A stretch of 64,000 bases of DNA. Source: Liolophura sinensis. Lineage: Eukaryota; Mollusca; Polyplacophora; Chitonida; Chitonidae. The stretch lies in contig NC_088302.1 in NCBI RefSeq assembly GCF_032854445.1, positions 45,110,521-45,174,520 of the forward strand. The letters are read 5' to 3'. Shown here in pieces: positions 40,179-64,000 of this stretch (the first letter of the stretch is position 1; every line of letters begins with the position of its first letter). Both the position numbers and the translations under genes were made by a program. The notes below the pieces were generated by a model. That model was not told the DNA's origin, did not search any database, and saw nothing but the letters and a program-made list of their open reading frames with translations.

Positions 40179-42015
40179 AAGGTATACATTTCATTGGATT
40201 CAGTTAAATCATTCCACTAGTTTAGTTTATCTTTTTCTAGACGATGCAGTGTGGCCGGCTCAAATTAAAAATTACAAATGGGGGCTAGCAATGCACCATG
40301 TACATTTGTGATAATTGTGACGTAATGATCCTTATTATTTGCACAATTAGGTCATACGAACTCAGAATTACTGCAGGATTTGGGAGAATGTTTTTATAGC
40401 ATATTGAGGATAGCACGCTTGAGAAGACCAAGCGTTAATGAACAGAAGAGTACAGATCTCAGATCTCAAAGTGGCACAGGGCCAACCAGTACAAGTAACT
40501 GACCTTTTTCGTTTTGCTGAGAAGCATGTATGCAGGTTTTGAGATACAACCTTGTGACCTTGACCTCTTTTTATGTATGGTACGGCCATTCTGCCAATTT
40601 TAGCTTGGCGTGTTATATATAAAACATAGAAAACTAATTAAAACGGATTAAATTCATCTTCTGAATTATGTTCTTGCGTGGTTTTGGTTTCATAGTTTTG
40701 CAAAAAAATAATGATCTTCTGTCAGTACTTTTGTTGAAAGATTGGCAAGTAGTCCTGCTCTACTGTGGCGTCATTTTGCACTGGAACATCACTCTCTGTC
40801 GTAAAGATGTAACTTCAAATCGGCCTTATACCATACCTTCTGAAACATTAAAATTCACCAGACCTTGTCAAAAAGTATTTATTTCCTGTAAATATATTTG
40901 TCCATAAAGTAGAATACATCATACAGACTTTAGTAATACATAAATAAATTCACAGGCTATCTGACTATGGTACCTCCAACTAGAAGTTTTCCTAAATCTG
41001 GTAAAACATTTTACCAGATAGTGAGATAGATTTACCTCAGTAGTGAGATATAATAGAATAATGAGCAGTACACTGAAACCCATGTCTGAATAGAATTTGT
41101 CATGTGAGCAGAGCTAGTTATAGGCCTAACTAGAGAGGTGGGATCAAATGAGCAACTGACAAGAAATGAGCAAACTACGATTATGCCACAAAGAAATAAT
41201 ACAAGCACTGAAATAACAAAATACCACTGTCCAGACACGTTACAATGTATAGGCCCCATAAACTGACTATAACAGAAATAGGGATACATGTACATCATAG
41301 AGAAATCTATCAAGGTACTGAGCAATAAATAAAACTATCAAAAATTTTAAAATGGTACTAATTCAGATAATACCACAATAACAAAATGAGAATGAGGGTA
41401 AGTTAATTAGCCACATGTTCATACAAATCATAAAACACCAACACATTACCCTGGTAGATGTTCTAGAGGAATCCTTGACGTCTAACAATTGCGTATAAAG
41501 TTATGAACCGGGAGAAGAAAGAGACATTACATGTTGTACAACTAAAACTAAATCCATACTTGCATGTATGCTCCACTGACTAGAGATGTAACCTGTCCAC
41601 TGTTTCAACGAGCAGGATAAACAGCGTGGACTTGATACAAGAAGAAACCTCTTTCCCTAAGCATGTGGCAACAGGATTAACACAGTTAACAGACTAGAGT
41701 AACAGAATTATCATTTATGATTGTCATTTAAAATAGTGTCTGTCAAAGTAAATGTCTGGAAGTGTTGCAGATCATAGCTAATAGCTGTACTTAGGTATGA
41801 TGTATAAATGTACATCATGTACCAGTATATACATCATATGGTTAAATTTCCCAAGCATTTTTGTATAAATCATGGAATGTGATTTTCCCAGATCTGGAAC
41901 AGGAGGAAGTAATCCACTTACAAAATCATACCACAATGACTAAATGTCTCTATGTACCTCGTACCCTCTCGGCTACAACACACTGTATCTGTAACAGTGT
42001 CTAGACTAGTGGAAA

Positions 42016-45000
42016 CTATTTCTGTTTCTCCAACGGGTCGTCTATAAGCTTCTTGTGAATGTTCATCAGGCCCTTGAAGTACTTGACCGTCTTCACCTTG
42101 AGTTCGAGAGTGGCGTCCTCATCACACACAAAGATGGTACGCGGATGCTGCTGGAAGGCTGATACTGTCCACATGTGGTTCACACCCTCCTCTATGGCCT
42201 TGTGAAGAGCCAGGGCTTTGTGAGCACCAGTTATCAAAATCATCACCTGAAACAATTTAGGTTAACATTTCCTTGGTGCATGGATTTATTTACTTACTTA
42301 TTTATTGCATTAAAGTGTAACCTGTTACTCAACTTTTTTCAACTGTTCAAATGGAATCAGGTTTTACGTATGTGTGGTGAAAAAAAGGACAGCTTGGATT
42401 AAACCAATGCCCAAAGCCAGGTACCTGACAAACTCTCCTTCTTACAGCTGGAGCCAATGAAACATGCACTGGATTCTAACACAAAACCTCATTGGCCAAG
42501 GGCTCAACAGTTTCAGCAAGCCAAGGATTTGAATGCCTCAGCCAGCTTTGTATCCAAGCAGTTTACTATCAGCTTTAAATTTAGTTTGATTCACTACAGC
42601 AATATTCACTATGATCACAATCTGATGAGCTACTTGAGATTGCATATGTTTTGGCTGTCAGACACCAAGTAGCTCAGGAAGACTTGCATCGACTGATATC
42701 AAAATGGTAAAGAGAAAGTAAAATCTAAGAAATGGAAAATACTTTTTTTTTTTTCAAATTCATTATATTTAGAATACAAAGTTATGTGTGATGATAACAT
42801 TTAAGCAGTTGTGAATTTTTTTGAGTACCGTAATTCATTGACCTTTCGACCATTGGAGCAGCACTCGTTGAAGTTGACATAACGGGGGCTGTAAGGGAAT
42901 CTATCAGATAAGTTGTACAGTGCACTGTGGGTGCTCTTGACAGTGAAGGAGCAGAGCAAGCTTTGAGTGGTCAGTTAAGTAACAAAATCAGACCTGAAAG
43001 TCCAAATTAAAATGCACAGGCTCATCACTAGGCACGTGGCAGTATGTAAAATTCTGAGCCTCCATCTGCTAGTCTACATTTGGCGAAGATTTCACAACTG
43101 TGTTGACCTTTTTTTCCCCAAGGGGTGGGTCAATGAAAATAAGTCTAATTGGTCAGTGTTAAATTCTGTAAGCTGCTGACTTACGCTGTGACTTATTTCC
43201 TCCAAAATGTGAGTAGGAATAGATTTAGCCTTGCATTAACACACTGTTTACAACTGTTGCAATATGAAGCTGGTAATGGGCATCCATTTCCACACATGCG
43301 AACACATTGTTCAATCTGTGCTTGTAGAGTTTATGTTTGCGATTTTATGAAATGAGGAATGTTTAGAAATTCTTCTGATCTACCTTTGTTTTACTTATGT
43401 GCAGACATGACAATCAGCTGTCACTATAACGTGCGAACGATGTTTGTAAATATGTTAGTTTAGGAAATCTTGTCCCGAGTACGTGTTTACATGTATAACT
43501 GAAATGAGATGATAAAACGTGCATGAGGCTTGGAAAACTTCCCCGTGTGCTTTACAGAAGCTTAACGTCAGTCAGGTCTTCATCGCTGAAATACATTTGC
43601 GTACTGATTTGTTACATTTATTTATGGAACTGAACAGACAACACTGTTCCCCATATAATGCATTCACCGATGCAGTGTAGCTGGATACTTTCTTCATTTT
43701 AATTCATGGATACGTGTTTTCAAGCCTGTACCCACCAGACTACTTGCATCTCTCCAAGCATGTGCACCACACTCCCATGACGATGTTTGTCTACCCACCT
43801 TACCATTGCAGCTCTGTTTTAAGTTTCGATCATTCGAGGTAAAAGTGGCAAATTTCACGGTCAGGCATGCAGCTGTGGATTGATATCTGCTTGTTAAAGG
43901 TCAACGAATTACAGTAATCTGGCAATTATCTGATGGAAGCATCCCAACAGCCAGGCACATCTTTAATAGCACTAACCTCATCAGCTTCCATCACGGTCGC
44001 CACCCCCACTGTTAATGCCATGGTCGGTACTTTGCTCAATTCTCCCCCGAAGAATCGGGCATTTGCAAGAATCGTATCCTGAGCCAGAGTCTTTACCCTG
44101 GTGCGAGAAACCAGACTGGAGCCAGGCTCGTTAAAGGCGATGTGACCATCCGGCCCAATACCTGTTTCAAAATACATGTACATGTAATAAATACCTCCAG
44201 ACAGATTACTAACATTATAGAAATTATTCCTATCCTACATTCACAAATAATGTGTCAAGTTAAAAAAGCAAAATCTTCTTTTGATTGAATAATAATCATT
44301 TGTAATTCCACATCTTTTTGGAATATGTTCACAATGTATATGATATAGGCCTTTCTAGGCCCTCTAATATCACCAATATTAACACATTATTTTCTGAATT
44401 GATGGAAATTAGTTGGAAATTTCTCAATCTTGTTGCATTTGAAAGTGCAACTTTCAGTGCAATTTAATTATGCTCATTTTTAATTTGATTTTGGAGACAA
44501 AACTACATAGGTTGGGTTGGCTGATTTCAGGGCTTCACAAAAGGTATGTGATCAGTTTACACAGAATACTGCTTTCAGAATATGCTTGAATAAACCTTGC
44601 AAAAAGCAAAAAGGTTGAAGAATTACAGTACATAAAGACTTGCCATATAAGACTTACATTAAGTCCTCAATAAATTCGAGCAGTAAAGCATAATCGCATG
44701 TCCAATATGAAAGCATAACTTATAACAATTTGAAGACTAAAATGTGTTATTCAGTTAGGCAGACAAACAAACTTTGCAGAAATTATCCAAAAGCCTGTCT
44801 AGATCAGGTAAATTATCTCATTAGATTATTACCTTAATAATGAGATATCTCATTATTAAGGTAATATACGCAGTATGTTGCCAAATTCATTGAGGATTTA
44901 GGGTAAGAATGTTTTGAACGTAGCAATATTAACCTCCAACAAACAGGCGAATTCCTCCAGCATCTTTTATTTTCTGTTCAAATTCAGCACATTCCTTTTC

Positions 45001-47354
45001 CAGGTCTGAAGCATTTCCATCCAGGATGTGAGCATTTTCTGGTCTGATGTCAATGTGTTTGAAGAAGTTGTTCCACATAAAAGAGTGATAACTCTCTGGG
45101 TGATCTCTTGGCAAGCCTGTGAATGATACATGAAGATCACAATCATGCCAGTATGATTGATTGCTCTTTGACTGTTGTATAAACTCAAGTGTCACATTCA
45201 TGACCACTGAGCCTTCACCCATACAAATCTACTGGCCGTACATATAAGTCATAGTATTATCAACTATAATCCTCATGTTCAAAATACCCTCCTTCCACCT
45301 CCCAACATTTCTAAAAATAAAAGAAAGAAAACCTTTAAAGAAATGACAAGACATAATGTTGCTTAGTTTAGTTTCATGGGCCATTCATGATGTGCACTGA
45401 TTCCTAAATGACTAGTTGCAGTAATTTATACATACTGAAATGTTTACATAATACAAAAGATACACAGTGTTAGGGAAATCTGTGTTCATGAAAATCAATT
45501 ATTTCACTACTCTAGTACCCTACACGACCATAAATTTCATCCATGACTAACTTGCCCATTTTTCTTAAGTCTGAGAATTCTGCTGATTTTAGAAAGGTGT
45601 TTTGATGTTTGTTTGGAACATGAGACGATATTCTACAAGAAATTTGCACCAAGTTTCAGAACGAAAAATAATATTTTGTGACTTTGTGACATTTACTTTT
45701 CCCTAAAAATGCAATTTTGCGGGCTAAATTAAGGTCATTTCACGTAATTATGAGAATAATTAACTGATTGTAACTAAACTTAAGCATGCACAAGGTAAGA
45801 TGATAGGAAAGATGTATGCCAAGTTTCCTGGATATACTTTAGGAAGAGTTACATGGACAAAATCTAAATACATGAACATGGAATAGCACTATTATGCCAA
45901 GTCCTATATGGGGGAAGACACACACACTTCGTCTTACCCACATACTCATCCATGTTGAAAGTCTTGACATATTTAAATGAGATTTGGCCATTTTCATGCA
46001 GCTTAATCAGCTCCTTGTACGTGCCTAGAGGAGTACTGCCTAAAAAGAGAATGGCAACGCATATCCATTATCAAAATTGAATAAAAGAACATTGTTTGTT
46101 AGCACAGAGTAAACTAAGATATATAGATATCTGGTCTTACCTGGCAATGTTGATGGCAGTATGAAAATCTGGTGGGCATCAAAAAATGGGCCGTACTTTG
46201 ATGCTGCATTGCTCCGTTACCCTTTGTTCAAACCCTTTCAAACTTTAGACATTCAAATGGCATGATTTTGTTAATATACTGACCAATTTTCAAGGTCATA
46301 GTTTGAGTAGTCTGTACACAGGGTTAAAATGAAAACATAGCCTCAAAAACACACATTCCGGTGACCCATATTGCATTACCTGTCAGGTGTCATGACTAGA
46401 ACACGCGCTACACCTGTGTGACACGCGTCAATCAAGTGTCGTCTGGAAAAATTGTCTGGCTCTAGTGTCAGAGAAACCCTTCTGCCAGACAGGCACAAGT
46501 TTGGCTGAATCAAGATGGTTTTCTCTGGGGCGGACAGGGAATTGATCACCTTTTCAAGTAAAACAATGTACAACATCATTTTGAAATGTCCGGAACATGC
46601 ATTTTGACTCTATTTTGATTTTAGTCCCATGAACAGAAATCTTAAAGGATGAAATTAAAATCTGGTCTGTACACTTAGGACATAATGGCTTTTGAGTGTG
46701 TAAATTATTAGAAGCTGACGTAAGAGGGTTTCGGAGATATTGAGTGTAAAAGTACGGCCCATTTATTTATGACCTGATATATTGCAAGTACAACTACAAT
46801 TGTGGCTGTTTTGTATACCTTAATTTTTCCACCTTTTCAACCACCTGTGCAACAAATATGTTCAAACATTCCCTCAGAGACAGGCTATAAGAGTGAACAA
46901 GACAGTGGACAGTGTGGGACATATTGACATATTTGTACCAGCTTTTAAGTCTTGTTTAATGCCATACCAGTACTCAAAAATTTTTCACTTCAATACACGA
47001 CGTTAGTCAGTTTTATAGGTGGAGAAAAGTGGTGCCTGGGGTAAATCACCAATCTCAAACGGGACCTATTAGCGTGACTTGTTAAACTCATCATATTTCA
47101 GTCATGTCATGTAACATCATACAACAAGCCAACATTGTCCAGACAAAGCAACATGAGAAATGTAACTATATAGGTAATAAATTAAAAGTGACAACCTAGG
47201 CACTGGTAATTGGGTTAGCTGGCAAGTTACCTGTTGGAAGTCCCAGAGTGAAAAATTTATCAGGGCCAGGATTGAAGTCAACGATTTTCCTCCTGATATA
47301 GCGAGCTGACCAGCTGCTCACATCTGAATATGCATCTAAAATTACCAGCCTCAT
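42016..47354 (-). CDS. GNPDA1: Glucosamine-6-phosphate deaminase/isomerase, complete
   Basis: Five in-phase coding exons: 47231-47354, 45938-46039, 44934-45116, 43977-44161 and 42016-42246; 274 residues, matching the usual 275-290. It starts [18 protein letters not shown] directly after an acceptor (TTTTGTAG), so the 5' UTR is spliced. Conserved blocks: [13 protein letters not shown] (phosphate loop), [20 protein letters not shown] (catalytic Asp of the DEY motif), [20 protein letters not shown] (catalytic Asp/His/Glu), [58 protein letters not shown]. The enzyme converts glucosamine-6-phosphate to fructose-6-phosphate and ammonia in the cytosol. Vertebrates have two paralogues (GNPDA1/2) and I cannot tell which name fits better. 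Introns carry several TIR elements, a 40-bp palindrome, and tandem repeats at the exon 1 acceptor. Confidence 0.96.
42278..42500 (-). repeat. Second SINE-like family, copy 3
   Basis: ATTTATTTACTTACTTATTT, GGATTAAACCAATGCCCAAA, CCAGGTACCTGACAAACTCT, TCTTACAGCTGGAGCC. Diverged. In the GNPDA intron next to the last exon. Confidence 0.5.
42826..43916. mobile_element. 1.09-kb non-autonomous element with 21-bp TIRs and TA ends
   Basis: Left end TACCGTAATTCATTGACCTTT (42826-42846) and right end, inverted, TACTGTAATTCGTTGACCTTT (43896-43916) agree at 19 of 21 positions. TA at both outer edges fits a Tc1/mariner-style TA target duplication. The interior has no coding ORF of note. Lies in GNPDA intron 4. 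Confidence 0.75.
44395..44628 (+). repeat. Short TIR (MITE-like) repeat, copy 3 of 5
   Basis: TGAAAGTGCAACTTTCAGTG, TTTGATTTTGGAGACAAAAC, CAGAATATGCTTGAATAAAC, AAAAAGGTTGAAGAATTACA. The left end is degraded. Confidence 0.65.
44827..44866. repeat. 40-bp perfect palindrome
   Basis: The left arm TATTACCTTAATAATGAGAT (44827-44846) is followed immediately by its exact reverse complement, with no spacer. Lies in GNPDA intron 3. Related fragments (ATCTCATTAGATTATTACC) lie just upstream. Confidence 0.95.
46181..46766. mobile_element. MITE-like element, about 585 bp, 14-bp TIRs
   Basis: ATGGGCCGTACTTT at 46186-46199 and its exact reverse complement AAAGTACGGCCCAT at 46749-46762. No transposase ORF; a 67-residue minus-strand ORF inside has no known similarity. 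Lies in GNPDA intron 1. Confidence 0.75.
46945..47095 (-). repeat. Second SINE-like family, copy 4
   Basis: ACTCAAAAATTTTTCACTTC, GACGTTAGTCAGTTTTATAG, GTGGAGAAAAGTGGTGCCTG, GGGTAAATCACCAATCTC. Diverged. Confidence 0.5.
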
Positions 47355-47640
47355 CTACAAAACACAACACAGTAGAGACTAGTGAATGTATATCACTGAA
47401 TAACTTGGGCTGAATGGCTCACATCTTAATACCTATCCAAACAACCATGTGTAACGCATAACACAGCAGAGACACCCACATGAATACATCAATGATTGAC
47501 TTGGGCTGAATACCTATTCTGATTAAACAGCCTCACCTACAACACATAGCAATACACATGAATATACCACTAACTGACTCAGATTGAATAACTCACATCT
47601 AAATACATGTCCTCAATAACCAGCCTCATCTGACATCCCT
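47310..47640 (-). repeat. Degenerate ~95-bp tandem repeats covering the GNPDA exon 1 acceptor
   Basis: The genuine junction reads, in gene sense, GTTTTGTAG then ATGAGGCTGGTAATT...AGATGTGAG. Upstream in the intron are three diverged copies, marked by GATGTCAG-ATGAGGCTGGTTATTG (about 47607-47636), GTTGTAG-GTGAGGCTGTTTA (about 47524-47542), and the recurring plus-strand words GACTTGGGCTGAAT, GGCTCACATCTTAATAC and ACTCACATCTAAATAC. The copy nearest 47620 keeps both AG and ATG. Confidence 0.7.
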
Positions 47641-48918
47641 GACTACCTGCATGAACACTATCCACAGGTACTTGTCACTGGGAGTTTGATGGATTTGCAA
47701 ATGGCTTGTGCATCTATGACACAGCACAGAACCTATTCTCAGCTTGTCATTAAATCTTCCTGCACATGTATGTGATCTTACGATCATGTGAGCAGGGCCT
47801 CTGTTTACAATAAGCCCAGACAAGATACAGGATACAGACCTGTGTCAATACTCATCAGACTGCCACTATTTATCTTTCCTGGTCGATTTCTATGCATCAC
47901 AAAGGCTGAACGTGCATCTAAGCTTGTCTTCAAATCTCTCAACACCACCTGCCAGCCATACAGTATGAATGCGTGTAGATACACAAATGTATAGCCATCC
48001 ACATCTTTTAACAAACCCAAAAACACAAGTATGTTGAATGTCAATTTCTTTTCTTTTTTTTTTCATGAACCCGAAACACTTTTTGTCAAAACTTGAGAAA
48101 AAAAGTCAGTCTGAGAAACCATTAATCAAGACTGGCCATATGGGAACTGTGGAATAGCCACATATGGTAGAGCAATTATGATAAATCTCACGACTGCCCC
48201 ACGTTAGTCTGACCTGATAACTATATATAACAGTACATGTAAGCTAGGCTCTAGGCTTCTTGCAATGTATATAATGTCTCAATTGTACAGTCAGCCAAAT
48301 GTCTAGTTAAAATGCCTAAGGCCACAGTTCAACATAACACATGAATGTCTAGCCATTTAATGTGAATTAATATATCACATAGGTGTATTTATAAGCCTAA
48401 TTATATGGTTTAAAATTTCCAGGACGGTAAACATGTACTCTTATAAATGGGAAAAATAAAGAAAGGTTTGGGTGACTTCTGTGTTTGAAATGAATGGTGT
48501 ATTTTATTGGTGTATAATGAATAAAAAAATGTGAAATGTTCTGACAAAAGTGACTGTGAAGTCGTACTCTTGTCAGTGCACTCCAACCTTATTCTTTATG
48601 ATTCAGTCAAATTAAAGTTTAATATTTATAACACACTGTTTTAATACTTAACTCACACATTTAATGTTGTAACGGTTTTATACTTACGACTAATTTATGA
48701 ACATATGCCAAGCCAAGAATTGATCACAATGTTGTATGTACATTTTGGCAAGTGGACAAAGATTAACAGACGACATGGATTTAATACGATATACATGTAC
48801 ATGAATTTGATGTAGAACGGCTTTGCATGCATCGTGATTAGCATCGACATCAAACGTAGCTTTTCAAGCCATATTAATTTGAACATATCCTTCATTAACC
48901 CATGTCACACTGACTTAC

Positions 48919-49137
48919 CTCTGCTTACACCTTTCAACGATAGATACCTTGTTTGTGTGGCGTGGACGTCCTTCTCTGCGATTGTTGCTGTGATGCCGCC
49001 TCTGTTAACTGGGTCAGGTGTCAGCTGACAAGACACTAGTACATTTACTCAACAGCATATGTTTCAGATATGCCATAAATGTACGCGGCATGTGAATATA
49101 GGTCAATTTACGACTATCGCAAAGGAGCCTGAGAAGC
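48919..49137. promoter_or_regulatory. GNPDA 5' UTR exon and shared GNPDA/CLPB promoter
   Basis: On the minus strand a good donor (AGCAGAG then GTAAGTC) ends a likely non-coding first exon of GNPDA at 48919, which would splice to the coding exon at 47354. CLPB begins translation on the plus strand at 49138. About 120-200 bp therefore separates the two divergent transcripts. Start sites are not visible from sequence. Confidence 0.5.
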
Positions 49138-63236
<14,099 letters not shown>

Positions 63237-63440
63237 TTGCATCCAGAAATGCATATTTAAGAAGGATTTGTACAGATAAATTTATTGCATGAAGAGCTAC
63301 TACCCTTTTGCTTTTCTTCAGATGAATCAGTTGGAAGATGAAGTCAAGACGGCAGGTATTCATGATGGCAGAGTGGATGTATTTTAATAAGATACGATAA
63401 TATATACATGTAAAAATAAACCCGCTCATTGCCTTAGGAA
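63237..63440 (+). terminator. CLPB 3' UTR with poly(A) signal
   Basis: AATAAA at 63415-63420 about 180 bp after the TGA at 63234-63236. Confidence 0.6.
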
Positions 63441-64000
63441 AGGAATCAGCAGTTTGTATACATAAAATAAATTACATACATGTATGCAGTGTAATCTTCC
63501 TCAGATTTATTTGACTTGTGGAAGGAACCTGTACAGATAATATGTACTATAGTATATGAACGCTTTCCACGGTTGCTCAGTCTAATATGCTGAACAGTGA
63601 TCTTTAACTTCCATTACTAGTCTTGTAATCTTGTATATATGTACAAGTAAAAATACCCATAACAGTAGCTTGTTGCCTGGATTTTTCTTCAGGCTTTGGG
63701 ATCTTATAAAGAGATTTTAGACTTAAGTCCAAACGTCAATCATAAAATTTGGTATGTTCCTTTCCATTATTTTAGCTGAAATTTGTTGTCCAACAACATA
63801 CCCAGAGTTTACAGTGTCAAGCTAAATACTGACCTTATAACATAACAAACAACAACTTTGAAGTCATTTGAAATTTTGACTGAAATCTAAGATTGCTCTG
63901 TCATCCCCAAGGCCAATGTGTTATTTCACAGTTAAACTGAATGCCAGGATGTTATGACAGGATGACATGTGGTATTAGCTCTTCATCTGGACATCCCCAT
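63441..64000. other. Right-hand flank, nothing recognised
   Basis: AT-rich sequence after CLPB. No exon, RNA gene or repeat family seen on either strand. Confidence 0.5.

Larger units (their letters stand above)
38601..41990. other. Intergenic stretch between MCMDC2 and GNPDA (tail to tail)
   Basis: No recognisable gene. Contains SINE pieces (38748-38876, 40103-40178), a second-family SINE-like copy (39183-39420) and a short exon-like segment on the minus strand (39773-39825) listed separately. The largest ORF here, 39439-39771 plus, has no recognisable domain. Confidence 0.5.

Noticed and set aside
40368-40589. 73-residue minus ORF downstream of MCMDC2
   Set aside because: No recognisable domain and no exon neighbours.

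Overview
This window looks like nuclear DNA of an invertebrate animal, most likely a lophotrochozoan (mollusc or brachiopod type). The genes are animal orthologues split into many exons with introns of a few hundred bases to about 4 kb. The non-coding DNA is AT-rich and full of TACATGTA-type motifs. It carries tRNA-derived SINEs whose tails (CATAATGCTGGCC..., AAGTGAAATATTCTTGAGTAC, CAATCAAATAAATAAA) are typical of molluscs and their relatives. The phylum is an inference; the exon structures were read directly.

Layout: (1) 45-5958, minus: 5' part of a sarcalumenin (SRL) gene running off the left edge. (2) 6975-9580, plus: the last five exons of an ST13/Hip co-chaperone gene, without its TPR half. 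(3) 13907-24783, minus: complete PLRG1 (spliceosomal WD40 protein, Prp46/PRL1), 15 coding exons. (4) 25480-38044, plus: complete MCMDC2 (meiotic MCM-like protein), 22 coding exons, head-to-head with PLRG1. (5) 42016-47354, minus: complete glucosamine-6-phosphate deaminase (GNPDA), 5 coding exons plus a likely 5' UTR exon. (6) 49138-63236, plus: complete mitochondrial ClpB/SKD3 (CLPB), 16 coding exons, head-to-head with GNPDA. The long gene-poor stretches are 10.2-13.4 kb, 38.6-42.0 kb and 63.4-64.0 kb.

These are unrelated housekeeping or specialised genes, not a pathway: Ca2+ handling, Hsp70 co-chaperone, splicing, meiotic recombination, amino-sugar catabolism and mitochondrial disaggregase. 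Two pairs (PLRG1/MCMDC2 and GNPDA/CLPB) seem to share bidirectional promoters.

The most unusual signal is a recurring type of local duplication. Tandem repeats in this window repeatedly contain a copy of an exon-intron junction. A whole 93-bp PLRG1 exon is repeated seven times (plus a fragment) with only 14-16 bp between copies. A 25-bp minisatellite of about 39 units resembles, and sits just upstream of, the 3' splice site of another PLRG1 exon. A third PLRG1 acceptor is duplicated as a 192-bp unit. The GNPDA first-coding-exon acceptor has about three diverged extra copies. The 3' end plus donor of CLPB exon 15 is repeated about four more times, and the donor of CLPB exon 8 is doubled. Two single-base homopolymer shifts (PLRG1 exon 2, CLPB exon 7) break otherwise perfectly conserved frames and are more likely sequence errors than biology.

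The remainder is ordinary repeat content: SINEs of three kinds, several TIR-bearing non-autonomous DNA elements, one degraded Tc1-like transposon, a minisatellite that flips orientation several times, and a 40-bp perfect palindrome.
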